From NCBI GenBank assembly GCA_023666425.1, contig JAMPCA010000001.1:297136-359341 (forward strand): DNA of 62,206 nucleotides, read 5' to 3'. Made by a program: the position numbers and the translations under genes. The notes under the pieces are model-generated. The model did no database searches and had not been told where the DNA came from. It saw nothing but the letters and a program-made list of their open reading frames with translations. Of the stretch, positions 1 through 8,167 are shown piece by piece. How positions within the stretch are numbered: position 1 is the stretch's first letter; each line of letters begins with the position of its first letter. The stretch is from Muribaculaceae bacterium. GTDB lineage: Bacteria; Bacillota; Clostridia; Lachnospirales; Lachnospiraceae.

Positions 1-437
1 GATGCCGTTTTATTCCAATGACAGAGGAAGTTTATCAAAGTCTGCAAAATATCCTCACCCGCCGTAAACGCTTAAAGACAGAGATGATTGTTGACGGATA
101 CAGTAACTTTATTCTGCTGGACAAAGATGATAAACCAAAAGTAGCGTTACATATCGAGAATGAGATGCGATGGGCAATGAAGAAATACAAGAAACTGCAC
201 CCCGACAATCCATTGCCGCGCATCACGCCTCATGTGTTCCGTCACACATTTTGCACCAATATGGTAAATGCGGGTATGGACATAAAGACCTTGCAGTATG
301 TGATGGGACATTCCGATGTGGGCGTAACGCTGAATGTTTACACCCATGCAAGCTATGACCGTGCGGCGGAACAGATGGCAAAGATATTAGATTTCAAGGA
401 TGCCAATGTGCAAGGGAAACAGAGAAAATCAGGTTGA
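1..437 (+). CDS. Tyrosine recombinase (integrase), C-terminal part only
   Basis: The reading frame is already open at the window edge, so the N-terminal part lies outside. What is visible is the catalytic half of a Tn916/ICE-type tyrosine recombinase, which cuts and joins DNA at attachment sites. The HxxR box (HVFRHTF) is followed by a conserved LQYVMGHSD segment and the nucleophile region LNVYTHASYDRA, where the Tyr of VYTH is the predicted catalytic residue. The protein ends in a basic tail. There are no other element genes to its right, and chromosomal genes follow from 600, so this gene marks the integrase-proximal end of an integrated element. The family is clear; which element it belongs to cannot be said. 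Confidence 0.93.
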   Translation, partial: CRFIPMTEEVYQSLQNILTRRKRLKTEMIVDGYSNFILLDKDDKPKVALHIENEMRWAMKKYKKLHPDNPLPRITPHVFRHTFCTNMVNAGMDIKTLQYVMGHSDVGVTLNVYTHASYDRAAEQMAKILDFKDANVQGKQRKSG

Positions 438-599
438 TTCTTGTAACAGTTACTACACCAATTACTACACCATTTGCCCGTAAATTTGCGTAGATTTATA
501 ACGGATTACGCAGATTAAGGGGGAAAAACCAAAAATGAAAAAAGTGCCAAAAAGCCTGAAAAATCAAGGTTTGTAGGCTTATGAAGGGATATAAAAGAT
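438..599. other. Element-chromosome junction region with short repeats
   Basis: This non-coding stretch lies between the integrase and the first chromosomal gene. It has an 11-bp direct repeat (TTACTACACCA at 450-460 and 462-472) just after the integrase stop, and a small inverted repeat, AAGCCT at 552-557 and AGGCTT at 575-580. Such sequence after an integrase commonly contains recombinase arm sites and the att core. The exact crossover cannot be fixed because the other end of the element is not in the window. Confidence 0.5.
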
Positions 600-1088
600 A
601 TGATAAAAATTTTATTCGTCTGCCACGGCAACATCTGCCGCTCCACCATGGCCCAGAGCGTATTCACCCACATGGCCACGCGCCTTGGTCTGCTGGATCA
701 TTTTGAGATTGACTCGGCGGCCACCAGCCGGGAGGAGCTCGGCAATCCGCCCCACTATGGAACTGTCCAGAAGCTGAAAAAGGAGAATATTCCGCTGATT
801 CCACACCGCGCCCGGCAAATGACGCGGGACGATTATTTATATTATGACTATCTGATCGGCATGGACAGTGAGAACATGCGCGGCATGACAAGAATTGCCG
901 GAGGCGCAGACAGCCTCGGAAAGCTCCATAAGCTGATGGAATTTGCAGGATTTGGGGAGGGGAAGAGCCGCCGGGTGAGGGACGTGGCAGATCCGTGGTA
1001 CACGGGAGATTTTGAGGCGGCTTACCGGGATATAACCGAGGGGCTTGGCGGGTTTATAGAGTATTTGAAGGAGCGTGAGGCACTATGA
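600..1088 (+). CDS. Low molecular weight protein-tyrosine phosphatase
   Basis: A 162-residue cytoplasmic phosphatase of the LMW-PTP family, which removes phosphate from tyrosine through a cysteinyl-phosphate intermediate. The P-loop CHGNICRS (C8 to S15) carries the nucleophile Cys8 and Arg14. The general acid is the Asp of VADPWYTG near residue 131, so the active site is complete and the length is normal. The ribosome site is weak (GAAGGG about 13 bases upstream), perhaps because the mobile element inserted just upstream. The stop overlaps the next start (ATGA), so the two genes are probably translated together. No tyrosine kinase or capsule genes are nearby to suggest a substrate. Confidence 0.92.
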   Translation: MIKILFVCHGNICRSTMAQSVFTHMATRLGLLDHFEIDSAATSREELGNPPHYGTVQKLKKENIPLIPHRARQMTRDDYLYYDYLIGMDSENMRGMTRIAGGADSLGKLHKLMEFAGFGEGKSRRVRDVADPWYTGDFEAAYRDITEGLGGFIEYLKEREAL

Positions 1089-1555
1089 GATACACGACAG
1101 TCAACGAATTTGAACACTTTGATTTTCAGGATACCTATGTAAAAGATATCGAGCTGGGCAGCGACTATTTCCGCATTTGGCTGGACAATGTAAAAATTCT
1201 GCCGGTAAACAGTAAAAACCGTGATATCCGCAGGATGCGGGCCAATGGCCTGAGTCTGACCATTCATGGAATGCGCATTCTCTCCTTCGTGCGTGAGGGT
1301 GTGAAAATATATAATGCCGACGGCGTTCCCATGGGAAGCCGCCCGGACGAGCAGCTTGCGCAGGAGGCGTACATGGAGGTTCTGCCGCTGTTTTTAGAAG
1401 GTGGGGTGCCGGAATTTGCGAGAGAGCAGAAAGAGGACAAAGCCGTCTATCACTTTGCGGTGGATGCCGGCGACGAGTCCACCTATGCGATTACACTGGC
1501 GGGAGAAAAGGACACAGAAGAGTGGGATAAGTTTTTAAACATGGATTCCATTTAG
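1085..1555 (+). CDS. Uncharacterised protein of 156 residues (DUF6145-like)
   Basis: A soluble protein without signal peptide or membrane segment. The start overlaps the phosphatase stop by 4 bases. It is rich in acidic and aromatic residues, with no recognisable catalytic motif. I associate it with an uncharacterised Lachnospiraceae family (DUF6145) from its N-terminus, but no function is known to me. The tight coupling to the phosphatase and the 27-base gap to dinB suggest one transcript. The alternative is a lineage-specific protein unrelated to that family. Confidence 0.6.
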   Translation: MRYTTVNEFEHFDFQDTYVKDIELGSDYFRIWLDNVKILPVNSKNRDIRRMRANGLSLTIHGMRILSFVREGVKIYNADGVPMGSRPDEQLAQEAYMEVLPLFLEGGVPEFAREQKEDKAVYHFAVDAGDESTYAITLAGEKDTEEWDKFLNMDSI

Positions 1556-1582
1556 GGACACGCAGTTTGCAGGAGGCGGCGT

Positions 1583-2773
1583 ATGCAGGAGCGGGTAATA
1601 TTTCATATTGATGTAAACAGTGCCTTTTTATCCTGGGAGGCAGTCGAGCGGCTGGCGGCTGGTGAAGCCGTGGATCTGCGGGAGATTCCCTCTGCGGTGG
1701 GCGGCGATATCGCCACGCGGCACGGTGTGATATTTGCAAAATCTGTCCCCGCAAAAAAATACGGAATTGTCACGGGGGAGCCGGTGGTGGACGCGCTGCG
1801 CAAATGCCCGGAGCTTGTGCTGGTGAAGCCGCGCCATCAGCTGTACCGGGAAAAATCGCAGGCCTTTTTCGCGATTTTGCAGCAGTATTCCGATGTGATC
1901 GAGCCATTTTCTATTGATGAGGCGTTTATGGACATGACGGGCACCGGGCGGCTGTTCGGGAAACCCGAAGAGGCGGCAAACCGCATAAAGACGCAGATTA
2001 AAGAGGAGCTGGGTTTCACAGTGAACATCGGAATCAGCGCAAACCGTCTCCTCGCCAAGATGGCGAGCGATTTCGAAAAACCGGATAAAATACACACCCT
2101 TTTCCCCGGAGAGATTGAGAGGAAGATGTGGCCCCTCCCGGTGCGGGATTTATTCTTTGTGGGGAAAGCGGCGGAAAAACGCCTGTATTCGCTGGGAATA
2201 CGCACGATTGGGGATATCGCCCGGATGGATCAGACGCTGCTTTCCGGGATACTGAAAAAACACGGCGAGGTGCTCTGGCGCTATGCGAACGGCATGGACG
2301 ATTCCCCGGTGGAGACACAGCCGGCGGAGGCAAAAAATTACGGCAATTCCACCACAGTTTCCTTCGATATCACAGACGACGCCGAGGCAAAAAATGTTCT
2401 CATGTCGCTGACTGACAAGGTATGCAGGCGGATGCGGAGGGATGGGATGCGGGCGGAGTCAGTGACGGTGCAGCTTCGCTTCAACGATCTGACCAGAATT
2501 TCCCATCAGTGTCCGCTGGAGGCGGCCACCAGTATCACGCAGGAAATCTATGTTTGTGTATGCCGGCTTTTTGACGAGATGTGGGACGGGACGCCGATCC
2601 GTCTTTTAGGCGTATCTGTGGCGAAGGTTTCCCGGGAGGAGAAGGGCAGGCAGATGAGTCTCTTTGATGACACAGATTACGGGAAGCTGGAAAGGCTTGA
2701 CCACGCGATGGACGCCATTCGGGATAAATTCGGCGCGGAGGCTGTGCGCCGCGCTTCCGACGTAAAAAGTTAA
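1583..2773 (+). CDS. dinB: DNA polymerase IV (Y-family translesion polymerase)
   Basis: A 396-residue error-prone polymerase that copies past damaged bases. The palm begins with HIDVNSAF (metal ligand Asp10) and carries the catalytic SIDEAFMD box near residues 110-117. A helix-hairpin-helix segment follows (VGKAAEKRLYSLGIRTIGD), then a little-finger domain (GNSTTVSFDI onward). Near the C-terminus, QMSLF resembles the sliding-clamp binding motif (QxxLF). The length is normal for DinB. The ribosome site AGGAGGCGGCGT lies just before the chosen ATG. No LexA-type operator is obvious upstream, so it may be read through from the phosphatase gene. Confidence 0.95.
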   Translation: MQERVIFHIDVNSAFLSWEAVERLAAGEAVDLREIPSAVGGDIATRHGVIFAKSVPAKKYGIVTGEPVVDALRKCPELVLVKPRHQLYREKSQAFFAILQQYSDVIEPFSIDEAFMDMTGTGRLFGKPEEAANRIKTQIKEELGFTVNIGISANRLLAKMASDFEKPDKIHTLFPGEIERKMWPLPVRDLFFVGKAAEKRLYSLGIRTIGDIARMDQTLLSGILKKHGEVLWRYANGMDDSPVETQPAEAKNYGNSTTVSFDITDDAEAKNVLMSLTDKVCRRMRRDGMRAESVTVQLRFNDLTRISHQCPLEAATSITQEIYVCVCRLFDEMWDGTPIRLLGVSVAKVSREEKGRQMSLFDDTDYGKLERLDHAMDAIRDKFGAEAVRRASDVKS

Positions 2774-2785
2774 TAAATTTTTTTC

Positions 2786-2814
2786 TTGCAATCAGGAAAG
2801 AAGTGTGGTATAAA
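2786..2814 (+). promoter_or_regulatory. Sigma-A promoter of the aspS-gatCAB operon
   Basis: TTGCAA (2786-2791) and TATAAA (2809-2814) are separated by exactly 17 bases. The predicted start near 2821 begins the T-box leader. Confidence 0.75.
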
Positions 2815-2820
2815 AGTTAG

Positions 2821-3153
2821 AAATAAAGTAAATGCGTTGAAGGAGACTCGGATCATCAGACACCGACAGGAATACAGCGTCACCGACTGAGAGCGCTGTT
2901 TGGGAGAGAGGATTGCGGGAACACTACCGGAGCAGATGGATGGAACATATGGCGGCAGATGACAGCCAGGGACTTCTGGCTGTGAAAAGACAGCGATTCC
3001 GCAGGGAGGCTGTGAGAGGGTTTGCCATGGAGTAGATTCATACGTTAGCGCACGTTACGCGCGAGAGAGGGAAGCGCCTGCTTCCAATGCGGGTGGTACC
3101 GCGGATATTTGTTTATTCGCCCCGGGATACAGAATTGTATTCCGGGGTTTTTT
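2821..3153 (+). ncRNA. T-box riboswitch leader of aspS-gatCAB
   Basis: About 330 bases of structured, non-coding leader. The hallmark T-box sequence (AAUGCGGGUGGUACCGCGG, 3086-3104) is clear; it pairs with the acceptor end of an uncharged tRNA to form the antiterminator. It is followed by an intrinsic terminator, an 11-bp stem (3120-3130 with 3137-3147) and a T run (3148-3153). Uncharged tRNA should therefore switch on aspS and gatCAB. GAC (Asp) triplets occur in the 5' stem region, but I could not fold Stem I well enough to decide whether the specifier reads Asp or Asn. Confidence 0.92.
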
Positions 3154-3178
3154 ATATCATTGGGAAAGGAGTCAGATG

Positions 3179-4924
3179 ATGAGCAATATTTACAGAGACA
3201 TGAACCTCGGTCAGGTGACGGAGGACGATATTGGAAAAACCATCCGGATAGCGGGCTGGGTAGAGAACATCCGCGACCATGGAGGCGTATCCTTCATAGA
3301 CCTGCGGGATATGTATGCGGTGATGCAGGTGGTGATCCGGGATGGAGAGCTGCTGGACGGCATCCGAAAGGAGCAGGCGCTCTCCATCGAAGGACTAATC
3401 GAAAAGCGGGACGAGGACACCTACAACCCGAGGATTCCCACCGGAACGATCGAGCTGGAGGCAAAATCCATCGACATTCTGGGAGAAGTCTACAGCCAGC
3501 TTCCCTTTGAGGTGATGACCAGCCGGGAAGTGCGGGAGGACGTCCGCTTAAAATACCGCTATTTAGATCTGCGGAATGCGAAGGTGAAGGACAATATCGT
3601 ATTCCGTTCGCAGGTCATCAGCTTTTTGAGACAGAAGATGACGGAGCTGGGCTTCCTCGAGATTCAGACGCCGATTTTGTGCGCATCTTCCCCGGAGGGG
3701 GCGCGGGACTATATCGTTCCCTCCCGGAAATTCAAGGGGAAATTCTACGCCCTGCCCCAGGCGCCCCAGCAGTACAAGCAGCTTCTGATGGTGTCGGGCT
3801 TTGACAAATACTTTCAGATTGCCCCCTGCTTTCGGGACGAGGACGCCAGGGCGGATCGCTCCCCGGGGGAGTTCTACCAGCTGGACTTTGAGATGAGCTT
3901 CGCCACGCAGGAGGACGTATTTGCAGTGGGCGAGGAGGTGCTCTCCGCGACCTTTGAGAAATTTGCCCCGGAGGGAAGCACCGTCACAAAGGCGCCCTAT
4001 CCGGTCTACAGCTACAGGCAGGCGATGCTGGAATTTGGCACCGACAAGCCGGATCTCAGAAACCCGCTGCGCATCCAGGACGTGACGGACTTTTTCCAGA
4101 AGTGCACCTTTAAGCCCTTCATCGGCAAAACCGTCCGGGCGATCGTCGTGCACGCGGAGATGTCCAAGGGCTTCCACGAAAAGCTGTTAAAATTTGCCAT
4201 GGATATCGGCATGGGCGGACTGGGATATCTGGAGGTCATGGAGGACGGCAGCTACAAGGGTCCCATCGACAAATTTATTCCCGGGGAGCTGAAAGAGGAG
4301 TTCCGCAGCCTTGCGGGTCTTGGCGTGGGAGATACGATTTTCTTCATGGCGGATAAGGAGGAGAGGGCGGCTTACTACGCGGGCATGATTCGGACGGAGC
4401 TGGGAGAAAAGCTGGAGCTTTTGGAGAAAAATGCGTACCGTTTCTGCTATGTCAACGATTTCCCGATGTTTGAGCGGGATGCGGAGACGAAAAAACTGGG
4501 CTTTACCCACAATCCCTTCTCGATGCCGCAGGGCGGCCTTGCGGCATTGGAGACGAAGGATCCGCTGGAGATTCTGGCTTACCAGTACGACATTGTGTGC
4601 AACGGCGTGGAGCTCTCCTCCGGCGCAGTCCGCAACCACGATCTGCAGATTATGGAAAAGGCTTTTGAGATCGCGGGCTATGATAAGGAGACGCTCAAAA
4701 ACAAATTCGGTGCGCTCTACAATGCGTTCCAGTTTGGCGCGCCGCCCCACGCAGGAATGGCTCCGGGCGTAGACCGGATGCTCATGCTGCTTAAGAATGA
4801 GGACAATATCCGGGAGGTGATCGCCTACCCGATGAACGGCAACGCGCAGGATCTCATGTGCGCGGCTCCGAACGAGGTCAGCGAGCAGCAGCTTCGGGAG
4901 GTGCATATAAAGATAAGGGATTAG
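3179..4924 (+). CDS. aspS: Aspartate-tRNA ligase, probably non-discriminating
   Basis: A class II aminoacyl-tRNA synthetase of the long bacterial type, 581 residues. The order is an OB-fold anticodon domain (1-105), the catalytic core with motif 2 (FRDEDARADRSPGEFYQLD), a GAD insertion around 290-410, and motif 3 (GMAPGVDRM). Two ATGs lie together at 3176 and 3179; AAAGGAG at 3165-3171 gives the better spacing (7 bases) to 3179. The OB fold reads RDHGG. In family studies a His at this position (Leu in E. coli) goes with non-discriminating AspRS, which also charges tRNA-Asn with Asp. That fits the downstream gatCAB genes. The T-box controls the whole set. Confidence 0.95.
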   Translation: MSNIYRDMNLGQVTEDDIGKTIRIAGWVENIRDHGGVSFIDLRDMYAVMQVVIRDGELLDGIRKEQALSIEGLIEKRDEDTYNPRIPTGTIELEAKSIDILGEVYSQLPFEVMTSREVREDVRLKYRYLDLRNAKVKDNIVFRSQVISFLRQKMTELGFLEIQTPILCASSPEGARDYIVPSRKFKGKFYALPQAPQQYKQLLMVSGFDKYFQIAPCFRDEDARADRSPGEFYQLDFEMSFATQEDVFAVGEEVLSATFEKFAPEGSTVTKAPYPVYSYRQAMLEFGTDKPDLRNPLRIQDVTDFFQKCTFKPFIGKTVRAIVVHAEMSKGFHEKLLKFAMDIGMGGLGYLEVMEDGSYKGPIDKFIPGELKEEFRSLAGLGVGDTIFFMADKEERAAYYAGMIRTELGEKLELLEKNAYRFCYVNDFPMFERDAETKKLGFTHNPFSMPQGGLAALETKDPLEILAYQYDIVCNGVELSSGAVRNHDLQIMEKAFEIAGYDKETLKNKFGALYNAFQFGAPPHAGMAPGVDRMLMLLKNEDNIREVIAYPMNGNAQDLMCAAPNEVSEQQLREVHIKIRD

Positions 4925-4934
4925 GAGGTGCAGG

Positions 4935-5231
4935 ATGGCAAACGTAATCAGTGATGAGACGATGGACTATGTAGGCATACTCGCAAAGCTCGAGCTTACG
5001 CAGGAGGAGCGGGAGGCGGCGAAGCGGGACATGGAGAGTATGCTGGATTATATTGACAAGCTGAACGAACTCGACACCTCGGGAGTAGAGCCCATGTCAC
5101 ATGTGTTCCCGGTCAGCAATGTGTTCCGGGAGGATGTAGTGGAAAACGGGGACGGCAGCGGGGACACGCTGGCCAATGCGCCGGAGCGCAGGGACCGCGC
5201 CTTTGTCGTACCGAAAACCGTAGATCAGTGA
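4935..5231 (+). CDS. gatC: Asp/Glu-tRNA amidotransferase subunit C
   Basis: A 98-residue linker subunit of GatCAB that wraps around GatA and GatB. It starts 10 bases after aspS behind GGAGGTG and shows the typical acidic helical N-terminus (YVGILAKLELTQEE) and the MLDYIDKLNELDTSGVEPM segment that defines the family. It has no catalytic role. The position between aspS and gatA makes this one operon for converting Asp-tRNA(Asn), and possibly Glu-tRNA(Gln), to the amidated form. Confidence 0.95.
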   Translation: MANVISDETMDYVGILAKLELTQEEREAAKRDMESMLDYIDKLNELDTSGVEPMSHVFPVSNVFREDVVENGDGSGDTLANAPERRDRAFVVPKTVDQ

Positions 5232-5250
5232 CAGGAGGCATAGACGGAAT

Positions 5251-6711
5251 ATGAACCTATTAGAATGTACAGCGGTGGAGCTGGGGAAAAAAATCGCCTC
5301 CCGCGAGGTATCCGCGGAGGAGGCAGTGCGCGCCGCTTTAGAAGCGATTCAGAAAAAAGAAGAAAAGGTGCACAGCTTTGTAACGGTGGACGAGGAGGGC
5401 GCGCTTGAGGCTGCACGCAGCGTGCAGGCAAAAATTGACGCAGGAGAGCTCACAGGGCCGCTGGCGGGGGTGCCGGTGGCAGTCAAGGACAATCTGTGCA
5501 CGGAGGGACTTCTGACGACCTGCAGCTCGAAGATACTGGATAATTTCGTACCGGCTTACACCGCGGAGGCGGTGCTTAAGCTGAAAGAGGCAGGAGCCGT
5601 GATCGTCGGCAAGACCAACATGGACGAATTTGCCATGGGAAGCACGACGGAGACATCGGCCTTTGGCGTGACCAGAAATCCGTGGAATCTGGAGCATGTG
5701 CCCGGCGGTTCCTCCGGCGGGAGCTGTGCGGCGGTGGCGGCGGAGGAAGTCCCTTATGCGCTGGGATCTGACACGGGCGGCAGCATCCGCCAGCCAAGCG
5801 CCTTCTGCGGCGTGACCGGAATCAAGCCGACCTACGGCACCGTGTCCCGCTACGGCCTGATCGCCTACGGCTCCTCCTTAGACCAGATTGGACCGGTGGC
5901 GAAATCCGTGACGGACTGTGCGGCCATCTTAGAGATTATCGCGGGATATGACAAGAAGGATTCCACCTCCATACAGCGGGAGGATACAGATTTTACCTCT
6001 GCACTGGTGGAGGACGTCAGGGGGATGAAAATCGGTATTCCGAGGGACTATCTGGGGGACGGCCTGGATGCGGAGGTAAAAAAGGCGGTTCTTGCCGCGG
6101 CAAAAACGCTGGAGGAGAGAGGGGCGGTTGTGGAAGAATTTGACCTAAGCCTCGTGGAGTATGCAATTCCCGCCTACTATGTGATCGCAGACGCGGAAGC
6201 CAGCTCCAATCTGGCAAGGTTTGACGGCGTAAAATACGGCCATAGGGCAAAGGAGTACGAGGGTCTGCACAGCATGTACAAAAAATCGCGTTCCGAGGGC
6301 TTTGGGGAGGAAGTCAAGCGCCGGATCATGCTTGGTTCCTTCGTTTTGAGCTCCGGCTACTATGACGCTTATTATCTGAAAGCCCTGCGGACAAAGGCGC
6401 TCATTAAGCAGGCATTTGACCGGGCATTTTCGGTCTACGATGTGATTTTAGGCCCTGCGGCGCCCACCACGGCGCCGCGGCTGGGAGAGTCCCTGCGCGA
6501 TCCGCTCAAAATGTATCTGGGCGATATCTACACGGTTTCCGTGAATCTGGCGGGACTTCCGGGAATCTGCCTGCCCTGCGGGATGGACAAAGGGCTTCCC
6601 ATCGGCCTGCAGCTCATCGGCGACTGTTTTAAGGAGAAGAACATTATCCGGGCAGCCTACACCTACGAGCAGACCAGAGAATACCGGCGCAGCCCGCTTG
6701 CGTCAGAATAG
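5251..6711 (+). CDS. gatA: Asp/Glu-tRNA amidotransferase subunit A (glutaminase)
   Basis: An amidase-signature enzyme of 486 residues that releases ammonia from glutamine for GatB. The Ser-cisSer-Lys triad is complete and in standard positions: Lys79 (VAVKDN), Ser154 (PGGSSGGS) and Ser178 (SDTGGSIRQ). The gene is preceded by AGGAGG, lies 19 bases after gatC and ends 12 bases before gatB, so the subunits are made together. The length is normal. Confidence 0.97.
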   Translation: MNLLECTAVELGKKIASREVSAEEAVRAALEAIQKKEEKVHSFVTVDEEGALEAARSVQAKIDAGELTGPLAGVPVAVKDNLCTEGLLTTCSSKILDNFVPAYTAEAVLKLKEAGAVIVGKTNMDEFAMGSTTETSAFGVTRNPWNLEHVPGGSSGGSCAAVAAEEVPYALGSDTGGSIRQPSAFCGVTGIKPTYGTVSRYGLIAYGSSLDQIGPVAKSVTDCAAILEIIAGYDKKDSTSIQREDTDFTSALVEDVRGMKIGIPRDYLGDGLDAEVKKAVLAAAKTLEERGAVVEEFDLSLVEYAIPAYYVIADAEASSNLARFDGVKYGHRAKEYEGLHSMYKKSRSEGFGEEVKRRIMLGSFVLSSGYYDAYYLKALRTKALIKQAFDRAFSVYDVILGPAAPTTAPRLGESLRDPLKMYLGDIYTVSVNLAGLPGICLPCGMDKGLPIGLQLIGDCFKEKNIIRAAYTYEQTREYRRSPLASE

Positions 6712-6723
6712 GAGGAGAGAATA

Positions 6724-8154
6724 ATGGGCAAACAGTATGAGACAGTCATTGGACTGGAGGTTCATGTGGAGCTTGCGACCAAAACAAAGATTTTCTGCTC
6801 CTGCTCCACCGCCTTCGGCAGCGCGCCAAACACCCACACCTGCCCGGTGTGCACAGGGATGCCGGGATCTCTTCCGGTCTTAAACCGCCAGGTTCTGGAG
6901 TATGCCATGGCGGTGGGAGTTGCTACCGGCTGCGAGATCAACCAGTATTGCAAATTTGACCGGAAAAATTATTTTTACCCCGACAATCCCCAGAATTACC
7001 AGATTTCCCAGCTCTATCTGCCCATCTGCCACGACGGCGGCGTCTGGATAGAGACGGAAAACGGGAAAAAGAAGATCGGGATTCACGAGATTCACATGGA
7101 GGAGGATGCGGGAAAGCTTGTGCATGATGACTGGGAAGAGGTCTCCCTCGTGGATTACAACCGTTCCGGCGTGCCGCTCATCGAGATTGTGTCGGAGCCG
7201 GATATGCGATCCGCGGAGGAGGTCATCGCCTATCTTGAGAGGCTTCGCATGATGATCCAGTATCTCGGAGCCAGCGACTGTAAGATGCAGGAGGGCTCCA
7301 TGCGTGCGGACGTGAATCTGTCGGTGCGGGAGCTGGGGGCAGAGGAATTTGGAACCCGCACAGAGATGAAGAATATCGGCTCCTTCAAGGCAATTGCAAG
7401 AGCCATTGAGGCGGAGAGTGCAAGGCAGATCGACCTTCTGGAAGCCGGGGAGGCGGTGGTGCAGGAGACGCGGCGCTGGAACGACGAGCAGGGCTATTCC
7501 TACGCGATGCGCTCCAAGGAGGATGCGCAGGATTACCGCTATTTTCCGGAGCCGGATCTGGTTCCGATTGTCATAGACGACGAATGGCTTGCCCGGGTGC
7601 GGGAGAGCCAGCCGGAGATGCGGGACGAGAAAATGGCGCGCTATGTGGCGGAGTTTGGCCTGCCGGAGTACGACGCAGGGCAGCTCACCTCGGTGAAGCG
7701 GCTTGCGGACCTGTTTGAGGCCACCACTGCACTGTGCGGAAAGCCGAAGAAGGTATCCAACTGGCTGATGGTGGAGACTCTGCGGCTTTTAAAGGAGCAT
7801 GAGATGGACGCGGAGGATATCCGCTTTTCCCCGGCAAACCTCGCAAAACTGATAGAGCTTGTGGACGCCGGCACCATCAACAGCAGTGTGGCGAAGGAGG
7901 TATTTGAGCATATTTTTGCAGAGGATACGGATCCCGAACAGTATGTGAAGGACAAGGGGCTGACCAGCGTGAGCGACGAGGGAGAGCTTCGGGCGGCGGT
8001 GGAGCAGGTCATAAAAGAAAATCCCCAGTCTGTGGAGGATTACCATAACGGAAAGGAAAAGGCCATCGGCTTTCTGGTGGGACAGACCATGAAGGCTACA
8101 AAGGGCAAGGCAAATCCGGGAATGGTGAATCAAATATTAAAGGAGCTGCTGTAA
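6724..8154 (+). CDS. gatB: Asp/Glu-tRNA amidotransferase subunit B
   Basis: A 476-residue kinase-type subunit that activates the misacylated tRNA side chain with ATP and amidates it. It opens with the family signature ETVIGLEVHVEL, followed by the zinc-binding cysteines C25, C27, C40 and C43 (CSCS and CPVC). The C-terminal helical YqeY-like tail domain (from about residue 330) binds the tRNA elbow. Its stop codon lies within the operon's terminator hairpin. No asparagine or glutamine tRNA synthetase is in the window, so the need for this enzyme cannot be tested here. Confidence 0.97.
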   Translation: MGKQYETVIGLEVHVELATKTKIFCSCSTAFGSAPNTHTCPVCTGMPGSLPVLNRQVLEYAMAVGVATGCEINQYCKFDRKNYFYPDNPQNYQISQLYLPICHDGGVWIETENGKKKIGIHEIHMEEDAGKLVHDDWEEVSLVDYNRSGVPLIEIVSEPDMRSAEEVIAYLERLRMMIQYLGASDCKMQEGSMRADVNLSVRELGAEEFGTRTEMKNIGSFKAIARAIEAESARQIDLLEAGEAVVQETRRWNDEQGYSYAMRSKEDAQDYRYFPEPDLVPIVIDDEWLARVRESQPEMRDEKMARYVAEFGLPEYDAGQLTSVKRLADLFEATTALCGKPKKVSNWLMVETLRLLKEHEMDAEDIRFSPANLAKLIELVDAGTINSSVAKEVFEHIFAEDTDPEQYVKDKGLTSVSDEGELRAAVEQVIKENPQSVEDYHNGKEKAIGFLVGQTMKATKGKANPGMVNQILKELL

Positions 8155-8165
8155 GCAGCTCCTTT
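8139..8165. terminator. Bidirectional terminator between gatB and the HD-GYP/GGDEF gene
   Basis: A perfect 12-bp stem (8139-8150 with 8154-8165) has a 3-base loop. It contains the gatB stop codon and sits 3 bases from the stop of the convergent gene, so it probably ends both transcripts. The T tract is short (TTTGTTT). Confidence 0.75.
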
Positions 8166-8167
8166 GT

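Noticed and set aside
3109-3510. Open frame across the T-box terminator and the start of aspS
   Set aside because: It overlaps the leader RNA and runs out of frame with aspS; composition is that of a shadow frame.
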